From NCBI GenBank assembly GCA_028281495.1, contig JANQJU010000008.1, forward strand, positions 62,001 through 126,000: DNA of 64,000 bases, written 5' to 3'. Within the stretch, counting starts at the first letter, position 1, and each line of letters opens with the position of its first letter. This document shows, in pieces, positions 18,242 through 25,919 of the stretch. The position numbers and the translations under genes were made by a program. The notes below the pieces were generated by a model. That model had not been told where the DNA came from. It saw only the letters and a program-made list of their open reading frames with translations, and made no database searches. The DNA is from SAR324 cluster bacterium. Its GTDB lineage: Bacteria; SAR324; NAC60-12.

Positions 18242-19501
18242 TTAGCCTGCTTTTGCTTTTCGGTTATTGGATGACTTATGCATAATTAGCTTCGCATCTG
18301 CATTTTGAGTGATTGTAGTTTCGGTAATGACACATTCTTTAATGTCTGGTTCGGAAGGAACATCATACATAATATCCAACATGATATTTTCGAGAATCGA
18401 CCGCAGTCCTCTTGCTCCAGTTTTCCGCTTTACTGCTTCCTTTGCCATTGCTGAGATCGCACCAGGAGTAAAAGTCAGTTCCACATCCTCCATGTCGAAC
18501 AGTTTTTGGTATTGTTTGATGATCGCGTTTTTTGGCTCCATTAAGATCTTAACCAAATGTTCTTCCGTTAACTCTTCCAAAGTTGTAATAACCGGAAGTC
18601 TTCCAACAAATTCGGGAATCAGCCCGTACTTTAAGAGGTCTTCAGGTTCCAGATGTTTCAACACCACGCTTGCTTCTCGGTTTTTTGTGCTTTGTACGGG
18701 TGACCCAAAACCAATAGGGTGATGACCGATCCGTTTATTAATGATGTGCTCCATCCCAACAAACGCCCCTCCACAAATAAAGAGGATGTTTGTTGTATCG
18801 ACCTGAAGGTATTCTTGTTGAGGATGCTTCCTACCACCTTGCGGAGGAATGTTCGCTACCATGCCTTCAATTATTTTCAATAACGCTTGCTGAACACCTT
18901 CCCCTGAAACATCACGAGTGATAGAAGGATTTTCACTTTTACGCGTAATTTTATCAATTTCGTCGATATAGATGATCCCCTGTTCAGCACGCTCAATGTC
19001 ATAATCGGCATTTTGTAACAGCTTAAGGATGATATTTTCTACATCTTCGCCAACGTAACCTGCTTCTGTCAGAGTGGTAGCATCTGCCATAGCAAAAGGA
19101 ACGTTCAGGATTTTCGCTAAGGTTTGAGCAAGAAGGGTTTTACCAGTTCCGGTAGGGCCAATGAGTAATATATTGCTTTTTTGCAACTCTACATCGTTGG
19201 CATTGTAGTTGGATCGACACCGCTTATAATGGTTATAAACTGCAACAGAGAGGATCTTTTTAGACTGTTCTTGCCCTACCACATAATTGTCTAGAACTTT
19301 CTTAATCTCGGCAGGCGTCATCAGATTGTGTCTTTGTTCTGTGACACGATCTTTATGCCATTCCTCCTCCATTATATCGTTGCATAGCTCAATGCATTCA
19401 TCACAAATATAAACAGTTGGACCTGCAATAATTTTTTTAACTTCATCCTGGGTTTTACCACAAAAGGAACACCGCAGTGGCGCATCTTTTTGGCTACTCA
19501 T
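18242..19501 (-). CDS. clpX: ATP-dependent Clp protease ATP-binding subunit ClpX
   Basis: Unfoldase of the ClpXP protease. 419 residues, normal length. The N-terminal zinc-binding domain has Cys11, Cys14, Cys33 and Cys36. Walker A (GPTGTGKT) is at 115-122, the Walker B region reads [11 protein letters not shown], and a pore loop (GYVGEDVE) lies between. The C-terminal sensor 2 segment [10 protein letters not shown] is present. A good AGGGAGAA precedes the ATG. Order tig-clpP-clpX on the minus strand is the classical arrangement. Confidence 0.98.
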   Translation of the reverse strand: MSSQKDAPLRCSFCGKTQDEVKKIIAGPTVYICDECIELCNDIMEEEWHKDRVTEQRHNLMTPAEIKKVLDNYVVGQEQSKKILSVAVYNHYKRCRSNYNANDVELQKSNILLIGPTGTGKTLLAQTLAKILNVPFAMADATTLTEAGYVGEDVENIILKLLQNADYDIERAEQGIIYIDEIDKITRKSENPSITRDVSGEGVQQALLKIIEGMVANIPPQGGRKHPQQEYLQVDTTNILFICGGAFVGMEHIINKRIGHHPIGFGSPVQSTKNREASVVLKHLEPEDLLKYGLIPEFVGRLPVITTLEELTEEHLVKILMEPKNAIIKQYQKLFDMEDVELTFTPGAISAMAKEAVKRKTGARGLRSILENIMLDIMYDVPSEPDIKECVITETTITQNADAKLIMHKSSNNRKAKAG

Positions 19502-19573
19502 AATGCATTCTCCCTAGTTGTTCAAATATCGCAGAAACATCCTGTGTCCCCTGCATATTGAAAGGTTATGACA

Positions 19574-20182
19574 TTATTTATTGTCGAGTGTCAGGGGCAA
19601 ATCTCGGCTAACCATTACGGAATCCACGATACCATACTCCTTGGATTCCTCGCTAGAAAAATAGTAGTCACGCTGAGTGTCCTGCTCAATTTGCTCGGCT
19701 GATTTACCCGTATGTTTTGAAAGAATATCATTCAAAGTGTTTTTCATGCGTACCATTTCTTTCGCTTGAATATCGATATCTTCCGCCTGGCCAGAAAATT
19801 GTCCCATTAGCTGATGAATCAAGATACGGGCGTGCGGTAAGGCAAAACGTTTTCCTGAAGCGCCAGCTGCTAGCAGAATTGCTCCCATGCTCGCCGCTTG
19901 GCCAATACAAATTGTGCGTATGTCAGGGTTGAGGTACTGCATCGTATCATAAATGGCCAGCCCCGCGGTCACCAAACCTCCAGGACAATTGATGTAAAGC
20001 GAAATGTCACTATCGGGGTCTTCAGCTTCTAAAAATAACATCTGAGCAATCATAAGATTAGCAATATGGTCATCAATGGGTGTGCCGATAAATATGATAC
20101 GATCTTTCAACAATCGAGAGTAAATATCGTACGCGCGTTCACCACGATTGGTTTGTTCAACGACCATTGGTACAAGAGCCAT
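19574..20182 (-). CDS. clpP: ATP-dependent Clp protease proteolytic subunit ClpP
   Basis: 202 residues, serine peptidase forming the double heptameric barrel. The catalytic triad is visible: Ser98 in GQAASMGA, His123 in ARILIHQ and Asp172 in QRDYYFS. The N-terminus [11 protein letters not shown] is typical, with a short propeptide. GGAAGGAACAATT lies before the ATG. It is between tig (69 nt upstream) and clpX (72 nt downstream). Confidence 0.98.
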   Translation of the reverse strand: MALVPMVVEQTNRGERAYDIYSRLLKDRIIFIGTPIDDHIANLMIAQMLFLEAEDPDSDISLYINCPGGLVTAGLAIYDTMQYLNPDIRTICIGQAASMGAILLAAGASGKRFALPHARILIHQLMGQFSGQAEDIDIQAKEMVRMKNTLNDILSKHTGKSAEQIEQDTQRDYYFSSEESKEYGIVDSVMVSRDLPLTLDNK

Positions 20183-20251
20183 AATTGTTCCTTCCTGAAC
20201 TTAGAGATTTATAATTTCTATAGCTGAATATCGACACAGTGTATCAAAGGT

Positions 20252-21505
20252 TTATGATGCCGCATTCCCTTTCAGACGATCAATCGTAAAATCCAAAACC
20301 TTTTCCTGAGATAGTTGATGCAACAACTGCTGAAACATATAATTTCCAATTTCCGTTCCATGAAACTCTTCAGGGTTTGCTCCGTAATACTGGCACATTT
20401 GTAAATAGCGCCGTTGAATTTCTTCTTCTTCTGGTTGCAGAGATTCAAGTTTTGCAATGTTATCGATTATGTAATCGATGCTTAGAGATTTTCTAAAACC
20501 CTTCATGTGATCATCGGCTGCTTTTTCTCGCTGATCGTCATTTGCTTCAGGATCACTTTTCTGAAATTGTTCTGCAAAACGTTTTTCCTCATCTTCAATA
20601 ATTTTTTCTGGAAGCTCAAAACCACCATACAATTCAAGCAATTGTTCTTTCAATTGGGCATGAAGCTCCTGACGCTGTTCTTCTTTCTTGTTGTTGCGGA
20701 CAATCTCCTCAGCAAACTGGCGAAAAGCTACTTCTGTTTCTACAGAGCCAACTTTTTGAAAGAACTCTTCATTCAATTCCGGAAGAATTTTTTGTTCTAT
20801 CCGATCAATCGTTAATTTGAATTCAGCAGTTTTTCCTACGAAATTAGGATCATATTCTTTCGTCACATCGAAGGCAAATTCTTTGGTTTCGCCTTTTTTC
20901 ATGCCCAAGATTTGCTCTCGAATTCCTTGATAAATTTTTTCGTCAACCGCAAACCGCTGGTCTTTAAAAGAAGCAGTCTCTCCATCAATCGTTCGGTCCG
21001 ATGATATTACGACTGTATCTCCTTCTTCCACCGCAAGTTCTTCAGATTTTTCTACAAAAGTGGCATGATTCTCTCGGAAGTTCTCAATGGCAGTATCGAT
21101 TTCTTCAGCACTTATTGGGGCCTCTGAAAACTTGATTTCTAATCGGTCAAAATTGGGAGGTGGAAGTTCTGGCTTGATTTCGAAGGACAACTGGCATCGA
21201 AAAGGTTTTTTTTCGTCGAAGCTTAAGTCTTCCACAGTGGGGCGGGTTGCAAGCTGAAGCCCCATATCTCCAACCGCTTTGCTGAAGTACTTCGGGATCA
21301 TGTTACTGGTCGCTTCATGTTGCATGTGTTCGGTAAAACGCTTTTGTACCCAGCCTTTGGGAAAACGTCCTGGACGAAAACCTTTCATCTTTGTGGATTT
21401 GACTTGGTTGAGAACACGTTTATAAGTGGGTTTCACTTCTTCGAATGGGATTTCGATGCTAAGGGAACGTTTCAATCTGCCTAAATCTTGAAGTTGTGTT
21501 TCCAT
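20252..21505 (-). CDS. tig: Trigger factor, ribosome-associated chaperone and prolyl isomerase
   Basis: 417 residues from the ATG at 21505; a TTG at 21535 would add ten residues but has less support. Three domains: ribosome-binding N domain with the signature MKGFRPGRFPKGWV (usually GFRxGKxP), an FKBP-like PPIase domain around 150-240 (VEEGDTVVISSDRTIDGE), and the helical C-terminal chaperone domain. It is first in the tig-clpP-clpX transcript. Upstream at about 21617-21646 the minus strand has TTGACT and, 18 bases later, TATGTT, a possible vegetative promoter. I saw no heat-shock-type promoter. Confidence 0.95.
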   Translation of the reverse strand: METQLQDLGRLKRSLSIEIPFEEVKPTYKRVLNQVKSTKMKGFRPGRFPKGWVQKRFTEHMQHEATSNMIPKYFSKAVGDMGLQLATRPTVEDLSFDEKKPFRCQLSFEIKPELPPPNFDRLEIKFSEAPISAEEIDTAIENFRENHATFVEKSEELAVEEGDTVVISSDRTIDGETASFKDQRFAVDEKIYQGIREQILGMKKGETKEFAFDVTKEYDPNFVGKTAEFKLTIDRIEQKILPELNEEFFQKVGSVETEVAFRQFAEEIVRNNKKEEQRQELHAQLKEQLLELYGGFELPEKIIEDEEKRFAEQFQKSDPEANDDQREKAADDHMKGFRKSLSIDYIIDNIAKLESLQPEEEEIQRRYLQMCQYYGANPEEFHGTEIGNYMFQQLLHQLSQEKVLDFTIDRLKGNAAS

Positions 21506-21768
21506 AAAATCAGCCTGCTTAGTCTTTGGTATCAAAATAGTTTGCGAATTTAGTCCACCTCTGAATGAAACAGGATGGAACTAGGAAAAAGATTTCAAAT
21601 TAACATAAGTTTTAATGAACTGCCAAGTCAATTAGCTGCTGTTGCAAGCCTTCTTACATGCAGGATGAATCTCTAAGTTTTATACTAAAAGAGATATAAT
21701 TGACAGTAAGGTTCAGCAATTGTGATTCGAGCCACAGTGGTTTAAATTTGTTCTGATGGGTGAACACG

Positions 21769-22035
21769 ATGAGAGATCATTGGAATCTTTGGAGATATTG
21801 TTCAAAATGCAACCATAAGTTTTTTAGCACAGAACAGGACCTCAACTACGGAGGCATGGATTCTGGAATCAAAAAGACCAACGAACTTGCCAAGCAATTT
21901 TTTCTCGATTGTCCTGCTTGTCAGACATCAAATATCATTGAAGCAATTTGTGTTCCGAGTGACGTTCAGAATCGAGTGCGCAAAGCATTTTATCAGCGTA
22001 AAAAAACAGAAAGACATGAAAAAGGTTATGTATGA
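21769..22035 (+). CDS. Small zinc-ribbon-like protein
   Basis: 88 residues from the ATG at 21769 (a GTG at 21760 is possible). Two CxxC pairs, C-S-K-C and C-P-A-C, are separated by about 37 residues, which suggests a zinc ribbon. The C-terminus is basic. Its stop overlaps the next start as ATGA, so it is translationally coupled to the ComFB-like gene. No specific family recognised. Confidence 0.65.
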   Translation: MRDHWNLWRYCSKCNHKFFSTEQDLNYGGMDSGIKKTNELAKQFFLDCPACQTSNIIEAICVPSDVQNRVRKAFYQRKKTERHEKGYV

Positions 22036-22385
22036 AATCAGTTCAAGATTTGTTGAAAGAAGTCGAGTTCACAAGCATTCATAATTCCAACGAAAAACGA
22101 GTATTGGATCAACTGCCTCAGGTGCTGAGCGAATCCCCATTTTCAAAATATCACCCCAATAAGATTGACTTAGAGGATATCTACGCTTTGGCACTGAACA
22201 AGCTACCACCTCGCTATGCGCAACAAGATAACCTAGTACTGGATGATGTGGTTACGGATGCGATGATTGTCGACGCAATACGAATGGCAATCCACCGGGT
22301 TTCAAGCAACCCGATCGTAATTGATGAAGAGGACGTGTTGCGGATGGATGAAGATGAAGATGAAGTAATCGAAAAAGATAAATAG
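22032..22385 (+). CDS. ComFB-like protein
   Basis: 117 residues. The segment DLEDIYALALNKLPPRYA is the signature of the ComFB family, which also has a following acidic/hydrophobic helix, seen here as VVTDAMIVDAIRMAIHRV. ComFB was named from Bacillus competence operons, and relatives in other phyla have been reported as cyclic-dinucleotide receptors. The Cys residues found in some ComFB proteins are missing here, but the coupled upstream gene supplies two CxxC pairs. The C-terminus is strongly acidic (DEDEDEVIEKDK). Confidence 0.75.
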   Translation: MKSVQDLLKEVEFTSIHNSNEKRVLDQLPQVLSESPFSKYHPNKIDLEDIYALALNKLPPRYAQQDNLVLDDVVTDAMIVDAIRMAIHRVSSNPIVIDEEDVLRMDEDEDEVIEKDK

Positions 22386-22457
22386 AGAGCAGAATATAGA
22401 GAGAGCAGAATAAGAAATCAGAAGAGGGAGATTGACGGCGCAAGGGGGATGAAGAAA

Positions 22458-22505
22458 CCGGATTACCCAACTTCGAAAATTGGAGGCCTAAGCAGGGTAA
22501 TCCGG
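22458..22505. terminator. Perfect 11-bp inverted repeat between convergent genes
   Basis: CCGGATTACCC at 22458-22468 pairs exactly with GGGTAATCCGG at 22495-22505 across a 26-nt loop that itself holds short self-complementary bits. It lies between the ComFB gene and the convergent small gene, so it could end transcription from both sides. There is no T-tract. Confidence 0.5.
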
Positions 22506-22524
22506 AGGAGGGATTCATAGTGTG

Positions 22525-22728
22525 TTAAGATTTATAGGGGAGAACAACCTCGGAGTTATTGAAGTTCTCAGAAAGCGGGTCGTGACTTTCTAAGGACTGA
22601 CTGAGGCGGCTCTCAATGGGTTTATTTTGCGGTTCAATATGGCGGATTTTACCGCCTTTGGCTAAGAAATGGGTCATAGCCTCGTCAATCTCTTCTCGGG
22701 TGATGGGCGCTGCCATTTTCTTCTTCAT
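22525..22728 (-). CDS. Small hypothetical protein, 67 residues
   Basis: The ATG at 22728 follows CTGAGGAAAAGT, a good ribosome-binding site, so I prefer it to the longer frame. The sequence begins MKKKMAAPITREEIDEAMTH and goes on with FLAKGGKI; the pattern ITREEIDxAMxxFLxKGGKI is a compact helix-turn of a kind seen in many small bacterial proteins of unknown function. The rest is low complexity and polar. It is downstream of the phasin gene on the same strand. Confidence 0.6.
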   Translation of the reverse strand: MKKKMAAPITREEIDEAMTHFLAKGGKIRHIEPQNKPIESRLSQSLESHDPLSENFNNSEVVLPYKS

Positions 22729-22765
22729 ACTTTTCCTCAGCTGAGTCAGATTCAGATAAAGTTTA

Positions 22766-22796
22766 AGGAGAATGATGCTTCGCTGCATCTTCTCCT
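22766..22796 (-). terminator. Hairpin after the phasin gene
   Basis: Arms 22766-22778 and 22785-22796 form a 12-bp stem (AGGAGAA, one bulged T, GATGC) with a six-base loop. It begins 20 nt after the phasin stop at 22816. A short T-containing stretch follows on the minus strand, not a strong U-tract. Confidence 0.55.
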
Positions 22797-22815
22797 CAAA
22801 CCGGTTCCATTGAAA

Positions 22816-23505
22816 CTAAGCAGCACTTTTGCTCTCTTCACCCGTTGAAGGCTTAGATTGAGAATCAGATGAAGCGACAGGTTCTTCCTTCTTAACTTCA
22901 GCGCTCTTGGCAGCTGTCCGTTTTACCGTTGTTTTTCGAGTGGTCGTCTTTTTTGCAGCAGGCTTCTTCGCCGTCGAAGGTTTGGAAGCAGCTTTCTTAG
23001 CTGCTGGCTTGGCTTCCTTTTTTTCCGGCTTTACACCTAAAAGGTTGTAAACCTGCTCCTGATACTCGGCAAGGTAGTTTGACATCATCTCTTGCATTTG
23101 CTTGATGATGTCACGTTCGTAATTGAAAGACTTTTGGATAGTTTGATCCAAATTATCGGTAACCACAGACTTCATTTGCCCAGTTACACTACCTATTCCA
23201 CTCTGAACCAGCTCTTCTAACTTTTCGACTTTATCTTGAGATTCCGGCATGTAGCTTTCTACAAACTTCAGTACAGTAGCACGTACTTTTTCATGCCCAC
23301 CACCGATTTGTTTTTCTACAATTTCCGTTACATCTTCCACTCTTTTTTTTGTCCCTGTGTAACTACCCTCACGAAGGACTAATCCTTTTTCATACAAATC
23401 GAAAGTTCCATCCAAAACCTGCTTCTGAAGAGTGAAAAGAGATTCTACACCCTTCAATACTGTCTTTTGGTAGTCGTCGTTTAGATTTGAGATATTTGCT
23501 AACAT
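22816..23505 (-). CDS. Phasin-like PHA granule protein with histone-H1-like tail (PhaF type)
   Basis: 229 residues. Residues 1 to about 160 are almost all amphipathic helix, as in phasins that coat polyhydroxyalkanoate granules. Residues about 165-229 are built of Lys, Ala, Pro and Thr (AAKKAASKP, AKKPAAKKTTTRK), like the DNA-binding tails of PhaF proteins and histone H1. The tail turns acidic at the very end (VKKEEPVASSD). PhaF-type proteins bridge granules and nucleoid. A strong promoter (23568-23596) and a palindrome (23602-23623) lie upstream, so it is probably controlled on its own. No PHA synthase is in the window, so the granule role is by family resemblance. Confidence 0.75.
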   Translation of the reverse strand: MLANISNLNDDYQKTVLKGVESLFTLQKQVLDGTFDLYEKGLVLREGSYTGTKKRVEDVTEIVEKQIGGGHEKVRATVLKFVESYMPESQDKVEKLEELVQSGIGSVTGQMKSVVTDNLDQTIQKSFNYERDIIKQMQEMMSNYLAEYQEQVYNLLGVKPEKKEAKPAAKKAASKPSTAKKPAAKKTTTRKTTVKRTAAKSAEVKKEEPVASSDSQSKPSTGEESKSAA

Positions 23506-23567
23506 AGTTCACCTTTTTTGATTGGGGTTTTAGTAAATTAAATCAGTATTGTTTAAACGATGATCTA

Positions 23568-23596
23568 GTTTTACACCGTCTCTCGAAGGCTGTCAA
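23568..23596 (-). promoter_or_regulatory. Sigma70-type promoter of the phasin gene
   Basis: On the minus strand, a perfect -35 TTGACA (23591-23596) is followed after 17 bases by TAAAAC (23568-23573; four of six matches to TATAAT). The ATG at 23505 is about 60 nt further on. Confidence 0.65.
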
Positions 23597-23601
23597 CAAT
23601 T

Positions 23602-23623
23602 TTTTTGTGCATCTGCACAAAAA
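23602..23623. promoter_or_regulatory. Perfect palindrome upstream of the phasin promoter, possible operator
   Basis: TTTTTGTGCA at 23602-23611 and its exact complement at 23614-23623 are separated by two bases. The centre reads TGC-N4-GCA. It ends five bases before the -35 element. TGC/GCA-type sites are known for PhaR repressors of PHA genes, so a PhaR-like operator is plausible; that link is inference. It could also be a short hairpin. Confidence 0.55.
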
Positions 23624-24232
23624 TCTAAATTACCAAGCAGAATCTTTTTACAAAAAATCTTTAGATAAAATTTAATCTACTGATATTATTATATTAATTT
23701 TTAAGATACAATCATCACCTATTTTGACCACGGAATATTGCGACAGCACAAAAAAGCATCACTAGACCATACTTCGACAAACGGATGTTATGTGGAGGGG
23801 AGTTGAAAATTGGGGTGGGTGGGATATTGCTAGGTTGTTTTTCCCAACCTTAGACATTAGATAGGTAGTTTATTTAAAGCAACTATCACTTCAAATGAAA
23901 TGAAAGAGCCTACACCTAAGAAGGATACTAAATGTATAAATTATTTAGAATACCTCGATTTATGTACATTTTTTGATTTCAATCACACTTTAGTTCATTT
24001 TTTTTCGGAATCTCAAGGATCTGTTTAGGAAACAATTTGATGGTCTTACCTACCAACGAGTTGGCTGCATCGCTATATGGCTCATTCAGCGTCGAGATAA
24101 CACTTTGCACAGGGCCTAGAAGCGCCGGTAGTGCAATCCATTCAATGAATCTCGATGAGAAAGAGACTTCTGGGAGAGGGTTATGGGGATGTACTGGGAC
24201 AAAAAGAAAGGTTCGATAAGATCGTTCAAAAA
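23624..24232. other. Gene-poor stretch
   Basis: AT-rich between 23624 and about 23980, with no gene I can support. A 100-residue minus-strand frame (23979-24281) begins inside the cytochrome gene and runs to here. It has no ribosome-binding site and no recognisable domain; it is possible but unsupported. Confidence 0.5.
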
Positions 24233-24706
24233 CTAAGGAGCCGCCCTTTTTTTCAACGCTCCCAAGAATTGGCTGTGACAACTTACGCAGGTGGTGATCA
24301 TATGTCCAAATTGTTGGGCCGCCAACACCTGAGTATGGCTCGGTGGACGTTGTTGGCTTTGCTGGATTTTATGAATCTCTTGGGCGAAGCTGATGAGTTG
24401 TTCTGTATTCCACTTCAGCTGATTGACATACAACTGAAACCATTGCCTTTCTGGAGGTTCCAAAGAGGGACTCAATGAATTAACTTCATCCACATGCTGG
24501 AGAATCGCAGTGGCACTTTCTTCCACCATTTTATAATCTTGCCCTAGCAACATGTTGTCTAAGATATTCAACGCCTTCACATAGTTGTCCCCCATTGTTT
24601 TTTCAAAAGCGATGTCTCTTTCATGCTGCGCCCAACAGCTTGCTTGGATACTCAAAAAAATCCATAGCATAGCTAGGCTGCATTTTGCTAAGTGTGACCA
24701 TGACAT
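24233..24706 (-). CDS. Periplasmic c-type cytochrome with one haem
   Basis: 157 residues. A Sec signal peptide ends around ASCWAQ (residue 27). The single haem site is C-V-S-C-H, 22-18 residues from the C-terminus. The rest is helical. A C-terminal CxxCH after four helices is the pattern of cytochrome c' / c-556-type proteins, which carry electrons or bind small ligands such as NO. AAAGGTTATGTC precedes the ATG. No partner redox genes lie beside it. Confidence 0.8.
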   Translation of the reverse strand: MSWSHLAKCSLAMLWIFLSIQASCWAQHERDIAFEKTMGDNYVKALNILDNMLLGQDYKMVEESATAILQHVDEVNSLSPSLEPPERQWFQLYVNQLKWNTEQLISFAQEIHKIQQSQQRPPSHTQVLAAQQFGHMITTCVSCHSQFLGALKKRAAP

Positions 24707-24743
24707 GACATAACCTTTTGTTAAAGATTTGTGGGCCTACTGA

Positions 24744-24779
24744 AAACGATGGCAACACCTAGAAGCATTACCATCGTTT
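24744..24779 (-). terminator. Terminator after the exported duplicated-domain protein
   Basis: A nine-base-pair stem (AAACGATGG at 24744-24752 with CCATCGTTT at 24771-24779). On the minus strand the second arm ends in TTTTC. On the plus strand a TTTTTCTT also follows, so it could work both ways. Confidence 0.6.
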
Positions 24780-24825
24780 GGTTTTTCTTATAATTATTCT
24801 AAAAAATAATCGATAAAGTTTAAGA

Positions 24826-25431
24826 TCACTTAGAGCAATCCATTTTGTATTGGATGATGCCCATGAAACGTTCCTCAAAATTTGCATTGGCAGGCATGAA
24901 TGAATTGATTTTGATATCATTCACCTCGAACTTAGGTGTGTTCACCGTAGGACATGCCACTGCCCCCTCAGCTAAGGCCAATTGGCTTTCACCACCATTG
25001 ACTCGTTTTGCTATGAATTTTGCCGCATCAATCGCTTGTTTTTCCGTAGAATATACTGGAGTTGCAATTTCTAGCGTGCGCATAAATGCCAGTTGGTTTC
25101 CTCCTTTTTGAAAAGGATGGGTACAGTTCATTTCAAATACCACTTGGCCCACAAATTTTTCAGCAGTCCCTTCCACTGGATAAAAGGAATTTAGTTGAAT
25201 TTTTTTCACCTGAAATTTTGGGGTGTTGTCTTTAGGACACCAGACAGCGCCTTCTGCTAACGCGATTTTGCTTGTCCCTTTATCAATATCCGCGGCAATT
25301 TTCTGAGCGGCAGTTAGTGCTTCTGTTTTCGACTCAAACACTTGGGTCTCTGTTTCGACACTGATCGTAGCAGCTAGAATAAATACGACATTCACTAGCA
25401 GTACCACCAGCAACGCCATCACTTTTTTCAT
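24826..25431 (-). CDS. Exported protein with two tandem copies of one domain
   Basis: 201 residues. The ATG at 25431 is fixed by ATAGGAGGACTC. A signal peptide (MKKVMALLVVLLVNVVFILA) leads to two repeats of about 75 residues. Each has [T/E]EA-x-AA-x-x-IA, then [I/L]ALAEGAV, a Cys-Pro, NTPKF-x-V and I-x-NSF, and ends in a Met-[N/D]-Cys near its C-terminus. Each repeat thus has two Cys at equivalent positions, probably an intradomain disulfide. I do not recognise the family. It is monocistronic, with a terminator behind it. Confidence 0.7.
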   Translation of the reverse strand: MKKVMALLVVLLVNVVFILAATISVETETQVFESKTEALTAAQKIAADIDKGTSKIALAEGAVWCPKDNTPKFQVKKIQLNSFYPVEGTAEKFVGQVVFEMNCTHPFQKGGNQLAFMRTLEIATPVYSTEKQAIDAAKFIAKRVNGGESQLALAEGAVACPTVNTPKFEVNDIKINSFMPANANFEERFMGIIQYKMDCSK

Positions 25432-25813
25432 GAGTCCTCCTATCATTTTTGAGATTCAGCAACCTGGGGTGATTGGACCCGTATGCCTCGAAACAAAAAT
25501 GGCTACGCAAACCTTCCAAAAACCCGTTTCTTAAAGCCAGATGTCATTTTTGTTTTTCTACTGGGCTTCGGTCCAAAAAGGGTGGCTGGGATTTTTCAAA
25601 GGCTTATCAAGTATAAGTTTTCCAATGACCTTGGAGAATGCGTAGATCTACTTAAGGTCATTAACTTTTTAAAAAATAACTATAGAATAATGGAATACCG
25701 TGAAACGGCTTCATCCTTATAAGGTGATGAGTTTTGCCTTAGCATCACTCAAACTCGTATGGCTCAAGCGAGAGTTCATAGGATGCTATCCTTAAACCAT
25801 CCTCAAGTAAAAA
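25432..25813. other. Intergenic region without a supported gene
   Basis: Holds the upstream region of the exported duplicated-domain gene. A 79-residue plus-strand frame (25483-25722) has no ribosome-binding site or recognisable domain. I see no clear promoter. Confidence 0.5.
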
Positions 25814-25919
25814 TATGCACTTTACTTATGCTCCATCTGAAAGCTTCCATCCCAATCGTTGGGTGGTATGCACTTTACTTATGCTCCATCTGAAAGCTTC
25901 CATCCCAATCGTTGGGTGG
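25814..25919. repeat. 53-bp exact tandem duplication covering the 3' end of the cyclase gene
   Basis: Two identical 53-bp copies, 25814-25866 and 25867-25919. The second copy contains the stop codon (25875-25877) and the last 14 codons of the class III adenylate cyclase. The first copy is the same segment repeated downstream of the stop. Confidence 0.98.

Noticed and set aside
23979..24281. 100-residue minus-strand ORF
   Set aside because: Begins inside the cytochrome gene in another frame and lacks a ribosome-binding site; kept only as a remark.
25483..25722. 79-residue plus-strand ORF
   Set aside because: No ribosome-binding site and no domain; lies in the upstream region of the exported duplicated-domain gene.
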